Shown here piece after piece: positions 1 through 7,160 of a DNA stretch of 21,729 nucleotides (positions within the stretch are counted from its first letter, which is position 1; the number at the start of each line of letters is the position of its first letter). The notes under the pieces are model-generated. The model was not told where the DNA came from. It worked only from the letters and a program-made list of their open reading frames with translations, and did not search any database. The translations under genes were made by a program, and so were the position numbers. Where the stretch lies: NCBI GenBank assembly GCA_902806215.1, contig CADCVT010000344.1:1-21729 (forward strand). Direction: 5' to 3'. The DNA is from an uncultured Solirubrobacteraceae bacterium (GTDB lineage Bacteria > Actinomycetota > Thermoleophilia > Solirubrobacterales > Solirubrobacteraceae).

Positions 1-557
1 AACGCCTGTCCCGGGTGGCGCGCGAGGAACAGCAGGAGGTCGAACTCGCGGTGCGTGAGCGCGATCTCCTCCCCGTCGCGCGTGACGCGATGAGCGGACG
101 CGTCGATCTCGAGCCCGTCGAACCGCAGGGCGCTCTCGGTCTCGGCGCCGGTCGTGCGACGCAGGACCGCCTCGACCCGCGCGATCAGCTCGGCGGGCGA
201 GAACGGCTTGACCACGTAGTCGTCGGCGCCCTGCCGCAGGCCCGCGACGCGGTCGGCCTCGCCGCCGCGGGCGGTGAGCAGCAGGATCGCCAGGCGCGTG
301 GTGCCCTCGTCCTCCCGCAGCCTGCGCATGACCTCCATCCCGTCCATCCCGGGGAGCATCACGTCGAGGAGCACGAGGTCCGGCCGGCGCCCGCCGACCG
401 CGGCGAGCGCCGCGCGGCCGTCGCCCACCACGCTCGTCTCGTAGCCGGCCCGCCGCAGGTACCGGGCGACCATCTCGGCGATCGTGGGCTCGTCCTCGAC
501 GACCAGCACGGTTCCCTTGGAGGTCTCGCTCACACGGTGGTTGTGCCTCCGCTGCAT
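1..557 (-). CDS. OmpR/PhoB-family response regulator, 3' end outside window
   Basis: A two-component response regulator that would be phosphorylated by a partner histidine kinase and bind DNA through a winged helix. Counting from the ATG at 557, the receiver domain shows the acidic pair in VLVVEDE (about 17-23), the phospho-acceptor Asp65 in LVLLDVMLPG, Thr95 in LLLTA and Lys117 in VVKPF. After a linker, the start of a Trans_Reg_C domain is visible (LRFDGLEIDA, then LTHREFDLLLFL) before the window ends. The ATG at 557 has a GAGGAGGGG-type ribosome site upstream. A GTG at 533, with GGAGG 10 bases before it, would remove eight residues and is nearly as good. The partner kinase is probably outside the window, since the only kinase here is 10 kb away. 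The gene is divergent from the propeller gene at 710. Family assignment is firm; the regulon is unknown. Confidence 0.93.
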   Translation of the reverse strand, partial: MQRRHNHRVSETSKGTVLVVEDEPTIAEMVARYLRRAGYETSVVGDGRAALAAVGGRRPDLVLLDVMLPGMDGMEVMRRLREDEGTTRLAILLLTARGGEADRVAGLRQGADDYVVKPFSPAELIARVEAVLRRTTGAETESALRFDGLEIDASAHRVTRDGEEIALTHREFDLLLFLARHPGQA

Positions 558-709
558 GCCGCCCAACCCCTCCTCGACCGTGCGTTTCGCTTCTCGTAAT
601 CGGAAACGCTCGAGACAAGGGGTAGGAATCCAACCAGCGGACGAAGGTGCGCCAGGCCGGTTCCGCGGCGCGCCTCCAGTCCGAAGCAGCACTCATGGAA
701 GGCCTGTTG
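558..709. promoter_or_regulatory. Divergent intergenic region between response regulator and propeller gene
   Basis: This 150-base gap separates two divergent genes and so should hold both promoters. On the plus strand it contains AAGGGGTAGG at 617-626 (GGGGTA core), about 85 bases before the propeller start. The paralogous propeller gene has GAGGGGTAAG at 13541, about 63 bases before its own start. GGGTA resembles the -10 element of SigB/SigF-type promoters, but I see no GTTT box at the usual spacing in either case. A GGAAGG ribosome site at 697-702 lies seven bases before the ATG at 710. Confidence 0.35.
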
Positions 710-1903
710 ATGCAGCCTGCAAGCCCAGGTAGGACGATCGCTGCGCGCCTCGCGCTCGCGGTCACGACGATCGGAGCGGTCGCCCTGTTCGCCGCGCCCA
801 GCGCGATGGCGCAGGCCGGGGGCGCCCCGGGCGCCGTCTACTCGATGACCAACAACCAGCTCGCGAACACGATCACCGAGTTCGACCGATCAGGGGACGG
901 GACGCTGAGCAACCCGCGCTCCTTCCCGACGGGCGGGCAGGGCACCGGGACTCCGGAGGACTCGGCCAACGGCCTCATCCTCGCCAACGTCAGCGGCGAG
1001 TCCTCGCCGATCAACACCAAGGCGCCCGCGAAGCTGCTGCTCGCGACGAACGGCGGGAGCAACACGATCTCGGTGTTCCGCGTGCGCCCGGACGGGCTCG
1101 TGCTCACCGACGTCCAGGACGCGATGGGCAGCCGGCCGATCAGCGTCACCGTCAACCGCGGCGTCGCGTACGTGCTCAACGCCGGGGCTCCGCAGTGCTC
1201 GATGAACCCCGAGATCGAAGGCTTCACGATCAGCGCGCAGGGCGAGCTCACGCCGATCCCCGGATCGTCGCGGCCGCTCAGCGGCGGCAACCTCTCGGGC
1301 TGCACGCAGGTCTCGTTCGACAAGACCGGGAAGGTGCTGATCGTCGACGAGCAGCAGGCCGACATCATCAGCACCTACACGCGCAACGCCGACGGAACGG
1401 TCAACGGACCGACGCCGCGGCAGTCGACGGGCAACGGCCCGTTCGGCTTCACGTTCACCCAGCGCAACCAGCTCATCACGACCGAGAACTTCGGCGCGAC
1501 ACCGGGCCAGGGCGCGGCCGCGTCGTACGCGATCGACGAGCGCACGGGCGCGCTCGCGCCGCTGAGTCCGTCGGTGCGCAACCTGCAGTCCGACACGTGC
1601 TGGGTCGTCATCACCGACGACAACAAGCTCGCGTTCACCTCGAGCTTCGGCGACGACGGCGGCCTGTCGACCTACCGCGTGGAGCCGGACGGCAACCTGG
1701 TGCTCCTGCGCGCTCAGGCAGCGACGACCGGCAGCGGGTCCTCGGACCTGACGCTCAGCAACGACAGCCGGTTCCTCTACGCGAAGAACTCGCTCGAGGG
1801 AACCGTCACGGCGTACCGCGTCGAGGACGACGGCGACCTCGTCGAGCTGCAGAAGGTGCAGGACGGCGGGCTGCTCGGCTCGATCGGCCTCGCCGGCAAG
1901 TAG
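710..1903 (+). CDS. Secreted beta-propeller protein, lactonase (YncE/Pgl)-like
   Basis: A 397-residue exported protein. The ATG at 710 is preferred over upstream in-frame starts because GGAAGG sits seven bases before it and it opens a clean signal peptide (basic start, hydrophobic LALAVTTIGAVALFA, likely cleavage after AMA). The rest is made of repeated blade-like units ending in motifs such as ISVFRVRPDG, ISTYTRNADG and LSTYRVEPDG, typical of the seven-bladed lactonase fold shared by 6-phosphogluconolactonase and YncE-type proteins. Three cysteines (163, 198 in GCTQVSFDKTG, 297 in DTCW) are kept at nearly the same positions in the paralogue at 13611. A strong hairpin follows the stop. Activity as a lactonase is not shown by the sequence; a non-enzymatic cell-surface propeller is equally possible. 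Confidence 0.85.
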   Translation: MQPASPGRTIAARLALAVTTIGAVALFAAPSAMAQAGGAPGAVYSMTNNQLANTITEFDRSGDGTLSNPRSFPTGGQGTGTPEDSANGLILANVSGESSPINTKAPAKLLLATNGGSNTISVFRVRPDGLVLTDVQDAMGSRPISVTVNRGVAYVLNAGAPQCSMNPEIEGFTISAQGELTPIPGSSRPLSGGNLSGCTQVSFDKTGKVLIVDEQQADIISTYTRNADGTVNGPTPRQSTGNGPFGFTFTQRNQLITTENFGATPGQGAAASYAIDERTGALAPLSPSVRNLQSDTCWVVITDDNKLAFTSSFGDDGGLSTYRVEPDGNLVLLRAQAATTGSGSSDLTLSNDSRFLYAKNSLEGTVTAYRVEDDGDLVELQKVQDGGLLGSIGLAGK

Positions 1904-1911
1904 CCGCACGA

Positions 1912-1950
1912 CGCGGAACCGGCCGGCCCACGGCGACCGGCCGGTCCGCG
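1912..1950 (+). terminator. GC-rich hairpin after the first propeller gene
   Basis: The left arm CGCGGAACCGGCCGG pairs with the right arm CCGGCCGGTCCGCG over 14 base pairs with one bulged A; the loop is about 10 bases. It starts nine bases after the stop codon and is followed by a short T-containing stretch (TTCATCGTTTCG). This fits a rho-independent terminator of the kind seen in high-GC actinobacteria, where the T-run is often weak. Confidence 0.7.
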
Positions 1951-2000
1951 TTCATCGTTTCGTCAGCACTCCGCAGAGCAACCACGGGAAGCACAGGACC

Positions 2001-2456
2001 ATGACCTCCGAACCTCGCCGCGACAGCATCCTCGTCGTCGCCAACCGCACGTGCCCCTGCGCCGAGCTCCACGAGCTCCTCGGCGGGCGCGCGACCGACG
2101 ACGCCCGCGTCGTCATCGTCGCCCCCGCCCTCAACGGGCGCCTGGCGCACGCCGTCTCCGACACCGACGGCGCCGTCGCCGTCGCCCGGGCCCGCCTCGC
2201 CACCGCCGTGGAGCACCTCCACGACGCCGGCATCGAGGCCGAGGGGATCGTCGGCGACAGCGACCCGATGGTCGCGATCGGCGACGTCCTCGCGTCGTTC
2301 GGCGCCGACGAGATCGTCATCTCGAGCTGGCCTCCCGGCGACTCGAACTGGCTCGAGAAGAACCTGATCGAGAACGCCCGCTCGACCTTCGGCCTCCCGG
2401 TGCACCACGTGGTCTCGCGTTACGGGCTCGGCGAGTCGGCGGCGACCGCGGCGTAA
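2001..2456 (+). CDS. Usp-like family protein
   Basis: A 151-residue soluble protein with no signal peptide. It has the alternating beta/alpha pattern of universal stress proteins: a first strand ILVVANRT, a strand VVIVAPAL, an amphipathic helix with VEHLHDAGIEAEGIVGDSDP, and a strand GADEIVISSWPP. The classic C-terminal GxxGxxxxS/T ATP-binding loop is absent; the end reads WLEKNLIENA followed by LPVHHVVSRYG. It therefore belongs to the Usp-like group that may not bind ATP in the usual way. A CPC motif at about 18-20 is notable. The start is the ATG after GGGAAG. Role is inferred as stress-related; no partner or substrate is evident. Confidence 0.75.
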   Translation: MTSEPRRDSILVVANRTCPCAELHELLGGRATDDARVVIVAPALNGRLAHAVSDTDGAVAVARARLATAVEHLHDAGIEAEGIVGDSDPMVAIGDVLASFGADEIVISSWPPGDSNWLEKNLIENARSTFGLPVHHVVSRYGLGESAATAA

Positions 2457-2523
2457 GCACGCGGGCCCTCACCGTTTTCCGGGCCATTGAACCGAATCGT
2501 GCGGGCCCCCGTTCTGCCTCCTC

Positions 2524-3471
2524 ATGAACCCGATGCGACTCGTCGTCTCCCTCACCCTCGCCGCGCTCCTCGTCGTGACCGCACCTGCGTTCGGGCAGGC
2601 CGCGCCGCCCGGCCCGGACTGCCGCGGCGTCAACGCGACCGACGCGCGCGGCGACGCCGAGACGGCGCGGGTCGATGCCGCCGACGCGTTCCTGACCGTC
2701 TCCGGTTCGGAGGTGCTGCTCAACCTGCGCGTCGACGACCTCGACGTCGCCGTCCCGTCGGGCTACACGGCGATGGGCTACTCCGCCCGCTGGACGGCCG
2801 ACGGCGTCACCTGGGTGCTCACGATCTGGATCGACCGGTCGGGCGGGCGGCCGCTCAGCACGGCGCGGTCGAGGATGAAGAACGTCGACCTCACGCCGGA
2901 GTTCTTCACCGGCGACGAAGGCGTCGTGCGCGTCGAGCTGCCCGACACGCGGCCCGACGGGAACATCACGCTCACCGACGTCCGGACCCACCTCGACCGC
3001 AACGGCGGAGGCCACGAGATGCCCGACGCGGACTACCACGTCGCCGACCGGCTGGCGGGCCGCGAGCAGTCGCTGACGTGCCCGCCCCCGGCCCCGGCCG
3101 AGCAGAAGCCGACGCCCGCGCCGACGGACGGTTCGACCGGCCCGAAGCCCGCCGAGAGCCCGGCTGCCCCCGCGCCGCCCGCGGGTCAGCCCTCGTCGAC
3201 CCCTGAGGCAGCTCCCCGCCTCCTCGTCCGAGCCAGGGGCGCCCGCAGAAGCGTGCGGCTCACGGGCTCGGCGCCGACCGCCCGCCCCAGCCGCATCGTC
3301 GTGCTCGACGTCCGCACCGGCCGCGTCGTCGCGCGCGCCCGGATGCGAGCCGGCCGCTTCGCGGTCCGGGTGCCTCGCCGTCCCCGCGCACAGCAGGTGG
3401 TCGTCCGGCTCCTGTCGGCCCGCGGCCACGCCTCGCTGACGAGCCGGGTCGTCCGGATCGCCGCGACGTAA
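2524..3471 (+). CDS. Secreted two-domain protein of unknown function
   Basis: A 315-residue exported protein. Residues 1-25 form a signal peptide (hydrophobic LVVSLTLAALLVVTAPAFG, likely cleavage near GQA). Residues about 30-185 form a beta-rich domain with two cysteines (DCRGVNATDARGD near the start, LTCPPP at the end) that may form a disulphide. Residues about 186-235 are a Pro/Ala/Ser-rich linker. The last 80 residues are a basic beta-rich module (RLLVRARGARRSVRLTG, RIVVLDVRTGRVVARAR) resembling small Ig-like or carbohydrate-facing domains. I recognise no named family. Starts at 2524 or 2533 both keep the signal peptide and neither has a clear ribosome site. It probably lies at the cell envelope; function is unknown. 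Confidence 0.75.
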   Translation: MNPMRLVVSLTLAALLVVTAPAFGQAAPPGPDCRGVNATDARGDAETARVDAADAFLTVSGSEVLLNLRVDDLDVAVPSGYTAMGYSARWTADGVTWVLTIWIDRSGGRPLSTARSRMKNVDLTPEFFTGDEGVVRVELPDTRPDGNITLTDVRTHLDRNGGGHEMPDADYHVADRLAGREQSLTCPPPAPAEQKPTPAPTDGSTGPKPAESPAAPAPPAGQPSSTPEAAPRLLVRARGARRSVRLTGSAPTARPSRIVVLDVRTGRVVARARMRAGRFAVRVPRRPRAQQVVVRLLSARGHASLTSRVVRIAAT

Positions 3472-3539
3472 GCGTTCACGAGGGCGTCACAGGTCCGCGC
3501 GAATCGCGTGGCACGGTGCCCGGCGGCAGGTAGGACCTC

Positions 3540-3777
3540 GGAACCGGCGCGGCGATCGCCCTCGCCGCCGGCCGCGGGCTCGCGTGTCGCGTGGACCTCG
3601 ACGACGCGAGCTACTTCCTCAGCCGCATCAGCCTCCGGCGCGGGCCGGAACGGCGGCATGGCGCGCTGGCGCAAGGCGCTGTTCCTCGGCATCGCCCGCC
3701 GCGCGGCGAACCCGGTCGAGTACTTCAACCTCCCGATCGAGCGCACCGTCGTCATGGGCGGGCACGTCACGATCTAG
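3540..3777 (+). pseudogene. kup: Remnant of the C-terminus of a Kup potassium transporter
   Basis: Two adjacent reading frames together match the cytoplasmic end of Kup/HAK potassium uptake permeases. The first frame (about 3540-3645) reads AIALAAGRGL then VDLDDASYFLSRISLRR, the family's DxxxxxYFLSR segment. The second frame (about 3645-3777) reads MARWRKALFLGIARR, then AANPVEYF, and ends ERTVVMGGHVTI, the usual Kup terminus. The frames differ by one base near 3640-3650, and a TAG stop lies upstream in the first frame at 3531. All twelve membrane helices and the rest of the protein are missing. It cannot make a transporter. Family identity is from recall of the conserved end and is fairly firm. 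Confidence 0.75.
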
Positions 3778-3813
3778 CCCTCGGTGCGACGAGCGCAACG
3801 GAACCTGGAACGA

Positions 3814-3849
3814 CCACGGCCCGGCAGTCGTGAGACGGCCGGGCCGTGG
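3814..3849. terminator. Perfect 12-bp hairpin, likely bidirectional terminator
   Basis: CCACGGCCCGGC at 3814-3825 is exactly complementary to GCCGGGCCGTGG at 3838-3849, with a 12-base loop. It sits between the plus-strand kup remnant and the convergent minus-strand gene ending at 3887. There is no T-run on either side. Confidence 0.6.
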
Positions 3850-3860
3850 GAAAGCTCTGG

Positions 3861-3881
3861 GGCGTCGCTCTCGGCGACGCC
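3861..3881 (-). terminator. 8-bp hairpin after the frameshifted small membrane-protein gene
   Basis: GGCGTCGC at 3861-3868 pairs with GCGACGCC at 3874-3881 around a five-base loop. On the minus strand it begins a few bases after the TAG stop at 3887-3889, as expected of a terminator for that gene. Confidence 0.5.
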
Positions 3882-3886
3882 GTCAA

Positions 3887-4103
3887 CTACGAGTTGTTCT
3901 CGTCGTACGTCTGGTGGCTGCCGGACTTCGCGATGCCGCGCGAGACCATGTAGCCGACCCAGCACGGCGATGAAGGCGACGAACTCGGTCGTCTTGAAGG
4001 CGGACTTCGTCTCGGTCACGAGGCGGCGGCCGCGGGTCTCGCCCACGGCGGACGCACCGTTGCGGTTCTTCGTACGGTCAGGGGTGTGCGTCGTTGCGGC
4101 CAT
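3887..4103 (-). pseudogene. Small actinobacterial membrane protein, frameshifted and apparently shortened
   Basis: From the ATG at 4103 (GGAG eight bases upstream) the frame reads MAATTHTPDR, then RLVTETKSAFKTTEFVAFIA. After VLG the sense moves to another frame, which reads VGYMVSRGIAKSG and HQTYDENNS before a TAG at 3887. One missing base near 3953 explains the shift. I recall a common small actinobacterial protein with the order SxFKTTEF, first membrane helix, short loop, second helix ending GYMxSRGxAKxGS. Here the two helix regions appear merged into one, so the middle (perhaps 30 residues) also seems lost. The terminator hairpin is still in place. If the frameshift is a sequencing error the protein would be about 71 residues. 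Function of the family is unknown to me. Confidence 0.6.
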
Positions 4104-4667
4104 GGGGGTCACTCCAGGAGGGTTGGGCGGCGCCTCGAGCGCTCTGCGACGGGCAGGGCGAGAACGGCAGCCGGGGGGTGTTCAGCGAGGGAGCGGCTCA
4201 AGAGCACGACATCGCTTTCGAACATCTGTTTGCCCAGAAAAGGCACGTGCCGCAAACCTTCGTCCTGCAGAGAAGCGCATTACGAACACGGAGCTTGCGA
4301 CGCGCGACGCCGCGCCTCATCCGACGTCGGGCCCTCGGCGCCTGGTCTCGTACCTGGTCAGGACCATGCCGCCATCTCCGGCATGTCCCGCCGGCGGCCG
4401 CAGGGTGCGGTGGCCGGCGGTGCGCAGTCCTCAGTGGGAGAACGCCTGCAGGCCGATCGCGTCCAGCAGGGCGAGGGCGTCCGCGTCGCTCGATCCCGCG
4501 GTCGCGGTGTAGACGAGCACGCTCATCCGTCAGCTCGGCTTCTCGCCGAGGGTGCCGACCATCCAGGCCGCAGCCCGAGACGACATCCTCTAGGCGTCGC
4601 GGCGCACCTTCGGAGAACGCGGTGCGCTCCGGCGCAGAGCGGGACGCATCTCGGGACAGCCGGGACG
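4104..4667. other. 564-base stretch without a confident intact gene
   Basis: No frame here gives a convincing complete protein. A pocket around 4201-4300 is close to 52% GC over its first 60 bases, well below the surroundings. It lies upstream of the minus-strand small membrane-protein gene and could carry its promoter or foreign sequence. Short gene-like runs exist on both strands (for example HVPFLGKQMFESDVVLLS on minus), but none has a start with a ribosome site. A possible regulator remnant at 4431-4526 is listed separately. Near 4646-4673 the hexamer CGGGAC occurs three times at about ten-base spacing. Confidence 0.5.
4431..4526 (-). pseudogene. Possible C-terminal remnant of an XRE regulator with MmyB-like domain
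   Basis: A 31-codon frame reads MSVLVYTATAGSSDADALAL then LDAIGLQAFSH and a TGA stop. The VLVYTAxxGSxSxxALxLL pattern resembles the last strand and helix of MmyB-like ligand-binding domains, which follow an HTH domain in many actinobacterial XRE regulators. Nothing upstream in any frame gives the HTH or the rest of the domain. The match is short and from memory, so a chance resemblance is possible. Confidence 0.35.
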
Positions 4668-5144
4668 TCAGGGGCGACGCTTGCCGTCCGGGCCGATCAC
4701 CCACCACAGGCCGCCGTTGAGGTCGACGTTGTGGCACCTGACCTCGCCGGGTCCTTCGTTGACGTAGAAGTAGAGCGGCTTGCCCGCGTAGGTCACCTGC
4801 CGGCGCCCGTCGCGCCGGCGGATGGAGCCCAGGAGCGAGCTTCGCGCGGCTCCGGCCGCCCGCGGGCGCCCGCTCGTGTAGACCGGCGGCCACGCCTTGG
4901 CGCACGCGCCGTAGCACGTGGTCCTGTCGCGGCGGTCGCGCTGGAAGACGTAGATCGCCTGGCCGCGCGTGTCGAAGAGCATCCGCCCGAAGCGCGACGG
5001 CCGGGTGGTGATCGTCGTCCCGCGAGCCGCGGCACTCGCCGAAGGCGCGTCGCTCGAGGCCGCTCCGGCGGCATCGACCGGTGCCGGCCAGGCGACGGCC
5101 GCGACCGCGACGAACGCGCCGAGCGCCACTCGGAAGGACGTCAT
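4668..5144 (-). CDS. Secreted protein with Yx(FWY)xxD repeat motifs
   Basis: A 158-residue protein of the COG4315 type (conserved Yx(FWY)xxD motif). It has an N-terminal signal sequence (VALGAFVAVAAVAW, likely cleavage near VDA) but no lipobox cysteine, so it is probably released or wall-associated rather than a lipoprotein. The first motif is intact (YVFQRD, 65-70) and is followed by CYGACAKAWPP (77-87). The second is degenerate (YFYVNE, 125-130, Glu for Asp) and is followed by Cys137 and GLWWVIGPDGK. Three cysteines (77, 81, 137) could be redox active. Its ATG overlaps the TGA of the upstream msrAB by one base, so the two are almost certainly translated together. The family's biochemical role is not established. 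Confidence 0.85.
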   Translation of the reverse strand: MTSFRVALGAFVAVAAVAWPAPVDAAGAASSDAPSASAAARGTTITTRPSRFGRMLFDTRGQAIYVFQRDRRDRTTCYGACAKAWPPVYTSGRPRAAGAARSSLLGSIRRRDGRRQVTYAGKPLYFYVNEGPGEVRCHNVDLNGGLWWVIGPDGKRRP

Positions 5145-6208
5145 CAGCGCGGATCGAGGTCGAGGGCGACGCTGTTCATGCACCAGCGCTGGCCACCGTC
5201 GGCGCGCGGGCCGTCGTCGAAGACGTGCCCGAGGTGCGAGTGGCAGCGCCCGCACCGGGCCTCCGTGCGGGCCATGCCGAGCTTGCGGTCGGTCCGCAGC
5301 TCCACCGCGTCGGGGGTGACCGTCTTCGTGAAGCTCGGCCACCCGGTGCGCGAGTCGAACTTCGCCGCGCTGTCGAACAGCGCGTTCCCGCATGCCCGGC
5401 AGCGGTAGGTCCCGTCGTCGCTCGTCTTGACGTACTCGCCGCTGAACGGGCGCTCGGTGCCGGCCTTGCGCAGGACCTTGTACTCCTCGCGCGTCAGCCG
5501 CTCGCGCCACTCGTCCTCGCTGTGCGCGAGCGGCCGCAGGCCGTCGACCTGCGCGGCAGGCGACTCCGCAGCGGACGGCAGCGCGCACGAAACGCCCGTG
5601 CCGCGCAGGTTGCAGTAGCCCCCCGGGTCCTTGTGGAGATACTGCTGGTGCTCGGCCTCGGCGTAGAAGAACGTCCCGGCGCGGTCGAGCTGCGTCGTGA
5701 TCGGACCCCGGCCGGCGTCGGCGAGTGCGCGGCCGTAGGCGTCGCGCGAGGCCTCGGCGTCGCGGCGCTGGGCTTCGCTCGTCCACAGGACGGCGGAGCG
5801 GTACTGGCTTCCGCGGTCGTTGCCCTGGCGGTCGCCTTGCGTCGGGTCGTGGGCCTCCCAGAAGCGACGCAGCAGCTCGCCGTACGCGATGCGCTGCGGG
5901 TCGAACGCGACGAGGACCGCCTCTGCGTGACCGGTGCGCCCGCCACACACCTCGCGGTAGGTCGGGTGGTCGGCCGATCCGCCGGCGTAGCCCGTCGCGG
6001 TCGTGTAGACGCCGTCGAGCTCCCAGAACAGCCGCTCGGCGCCCCAGAAGCACCCGAGGCCGAAGACCGCAGTCTCGATGCCGGCCGGGAAGGGAGGCTC
6101 GAGCGGAGTGCCGAGCACCGCGTGCCGCTCGGGAACGGGGAAGGGCGACACGTCGCGTGGGGGCGACGGGGTCTGCGGGCGCTTGAAGAGGGACTGGAGC
6201 GGTTGCAC
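5144..6208 (-). CDS. msrAB: Bifunctional peptide methionine sulfoxide reductase MsrA-MsrB
   Basis: A 354-residue fusion that reduces both S- and R-methionine sulfoxide in oxidised proteins. The MsrA half (about 45-215) has GCFWGAE with catalytic Cys53, YAGGSADHPTY, EVCGGRTGHAEAV, and the end GGYCNLRGTGVSC that may hold resolving cysteines. The MsrB half (about 228-350) has two zinc-type CxxC pairs (CRAC and CGRC), FDSRTGWPSF, and RWCMNS with catalytic Cys343 (families usually read RYC). The N-terminal 44 residues are Pro-rich with no signal peptide, so it is cytoplasmic unless exported another way. The start is GTG at 6208; no strong ribosome site is visible. Its stop overlaps the start of the secreted repeat protein, forming a two-gene operon. 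Confidence 0.95.
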   Translation of the reverse strand: MQPLQSLFKRPQTPSPPRDVSPFPVPERHAVLGTPLEPPFPAGIETAVFGLGCFWGAERLFWELDGVYTTATGYAGGSADHPTYREVCGGRTGHAEAVLVAFDPQRIAYGELLRRFWEAHDPTQGDRQGNDRGSQYRSAVLWTSEAQRRDAEASRDAYGRALADAGRGPITTQLDRAGTFFYAEAEHQQYLHKDPGGYCNLRGTGVSCALPSAAESPAAQVDGLRPLAHSEDEWRERLTREEYKVLRKAGTERPFSGEYVKTSDDGTYRCRACGNALFDSAAKFDSRTGWPSFTKTVTPDAVELRTDRKLGMARTEARCGRCHSHLGHVFDDGPRADGGQRWCMNSVALDLDPR

Positions 6209-6295
6209 CTCTTCGACGCTACCTCGGAGTTCTTACGACGCGATGACGAACCGATCTGCCGGCAGCAGGATGGGGTCCCGCCCGGTCGATGATGT

Positions 6296-7078
6296 TCAGG
6301 CCCCTTGCCCGAGGTTGATCATCAGCCCGCCGTCCATGTAGTACGTCGCCCCCGTGACGTAGTCGCTGTCCGGCGAGGCGAGGAAGACGGCAAGCCGGGC
6401 GATCTCCTCCGGCTCGGCGGCTCGCTTCCAGGGAATGCTCTGGACCTGCTCGGCGAGCAGGTCGGGGTCGTCGATGGCCGCCTGGTTGAACGGCGTGAGG
6501 ACCATGCCGGGGCCGAGGGAGTTGACGTTGATCCGCATCGGGGCGAGCTCGAGCGCGAGCGTCCGCGTGAGCATCTTCAGCGCTCCCTTGGAGCAGTCGT
6601 AGTCGGCGCCGCCGACGTTGGGGATCTCCTGGTGGACCGAGGTGACGTTGATGATCTTGCCGCCCGCCTCGGCACCCGCCCTGCGCAGCTGCACGTACCG
6701 GCGGCAGCAGAAGAACGCCCCGTACACGTTCGTCCTGATCGCCTGGTCGAACGTCGCGGTCGCGAGGTCGGCGACCTCGTCGCCGGAGGCGTCGACGCCC
6801 GCGTTGTTCATGAGGATGTCGACGCGGCCGAACTCGTCGACCGCCTCGTCGAACAGCCGGCCGACCTCGTCCTCCTCCGAGATGTCGGCCTGGACGACGA
6901 CGGCACGTCCGCCCGCCGCTTCGACCGTGCGCCTGCTGTGCTCGGCGCCGTCCGCGTCGTCGAGGTAGTGCACGACCACCGAGGCGCCATCCTCGGCGAA
7001 CGCGGCGGCAGTGGCTTGCCCGATGCCGGAGTCCGATCCGGTGATCAGGGCGATCTTGTCCTGTAGGCGTCCGCTCAT
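6296..7078 (-). CDS. Short-chain dehydrogenase, glucose 1-dehydrogenase-like
   Basis: A 260-residue classical SDR that oxidises an alcohol or sugar with NAD(P). It shows TGSDSGIG (13-20) for the cofactor, NNAG (91-94), catalytic Ser147, Tyr160 and Lys164 in YDCSK, and PGMVLTPF plus a C-terminal YxxDGG-type end (TYYMDGGLMI). Length and the VHYLDD / TVEAAGGRAVVVQADI region resemble glucose 1-dehydrogenases and general-stress SDRs; the substrate cannot be read from sequence. The ATG at 7078 lacks a good ribosome site. The 82-base gap to the DUF1622 gene contains CCGTAAGGATC on the coding strand, a possible promoter, so it is likely its own transcription unit. Its closeness to the PQQ dehydrogenase operon suggests sugar oxidation. 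Confidence 0.9.
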   Translation of the reverse strand: MSGRLQDKIALITGSDSGIGQATAAAFAEDGASVVVHYLDDADGAEHSRRTVEAAGGRAVVVQADISEEDEVGRLFDEAVDEFGRVDILMNNAGVDASGDEVADLATATFDQAIRTNVYGAFFCCRRYVQLRRAGAEAGGKIINVTSVHQEIPNVGGADYDCSKGALKMLTRTLALELAPMRINVNSLGPGMVLTPFNQAAIDDPDLLAEQVQSIPWKRAAEPEEIARLAVFLASPDSDYVTGATYYMDGGLMINLGQGA

Positions 7079-7160
7079 ATGGCGTACATGGTCGCTGACC
7101 GGTGGCCGTCAGACGTGAACAGATCCTTACGGTCCGAGGCGCGGCCCCCGGCCGGAGACG

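Noticed and set aside
15..599. Long plus-strand frame of 194 codons at the left edge
   Set aside because: It is antisense to a response regulator that has all family motifs on the minus strand; its product is low-complexity and Arg/Glu/Gly-rich.
2464..2490. Possible hairpin GGCCC...GGGCC after the Usp-like gene
   Set aside because: Only about five base pairs with a 12-base loop and no T-run; too weak to report as a terminator.
3846..3953. Plus-strand small protein starting VGKLWGVALGDAVNYELFSS
   Set aside because: It looks protein-like but is exactly antisense to the conserved GYMVSRGIAKSG end of the small membrane-protein gene and to its terminator hairpin.
4646..4673. Three CGGGAC copies at about ten-base spacing
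   Set aside because: Short, GC-rich and at the end of a gene; expected by chance at this base composition.
4086..5408. Plus-strand frame of 440 codons
   Set aside because: Antisense to the Yx(FWY)xxD gene and part of msrAB; no recognisable domain.
5081..6292. Plus-strand frame of 403 codons
   Set aside because: Antisense to msrAB, which has both catalytic cysteines and both zinc motifs. Long antisense frames are expected at this GC content.
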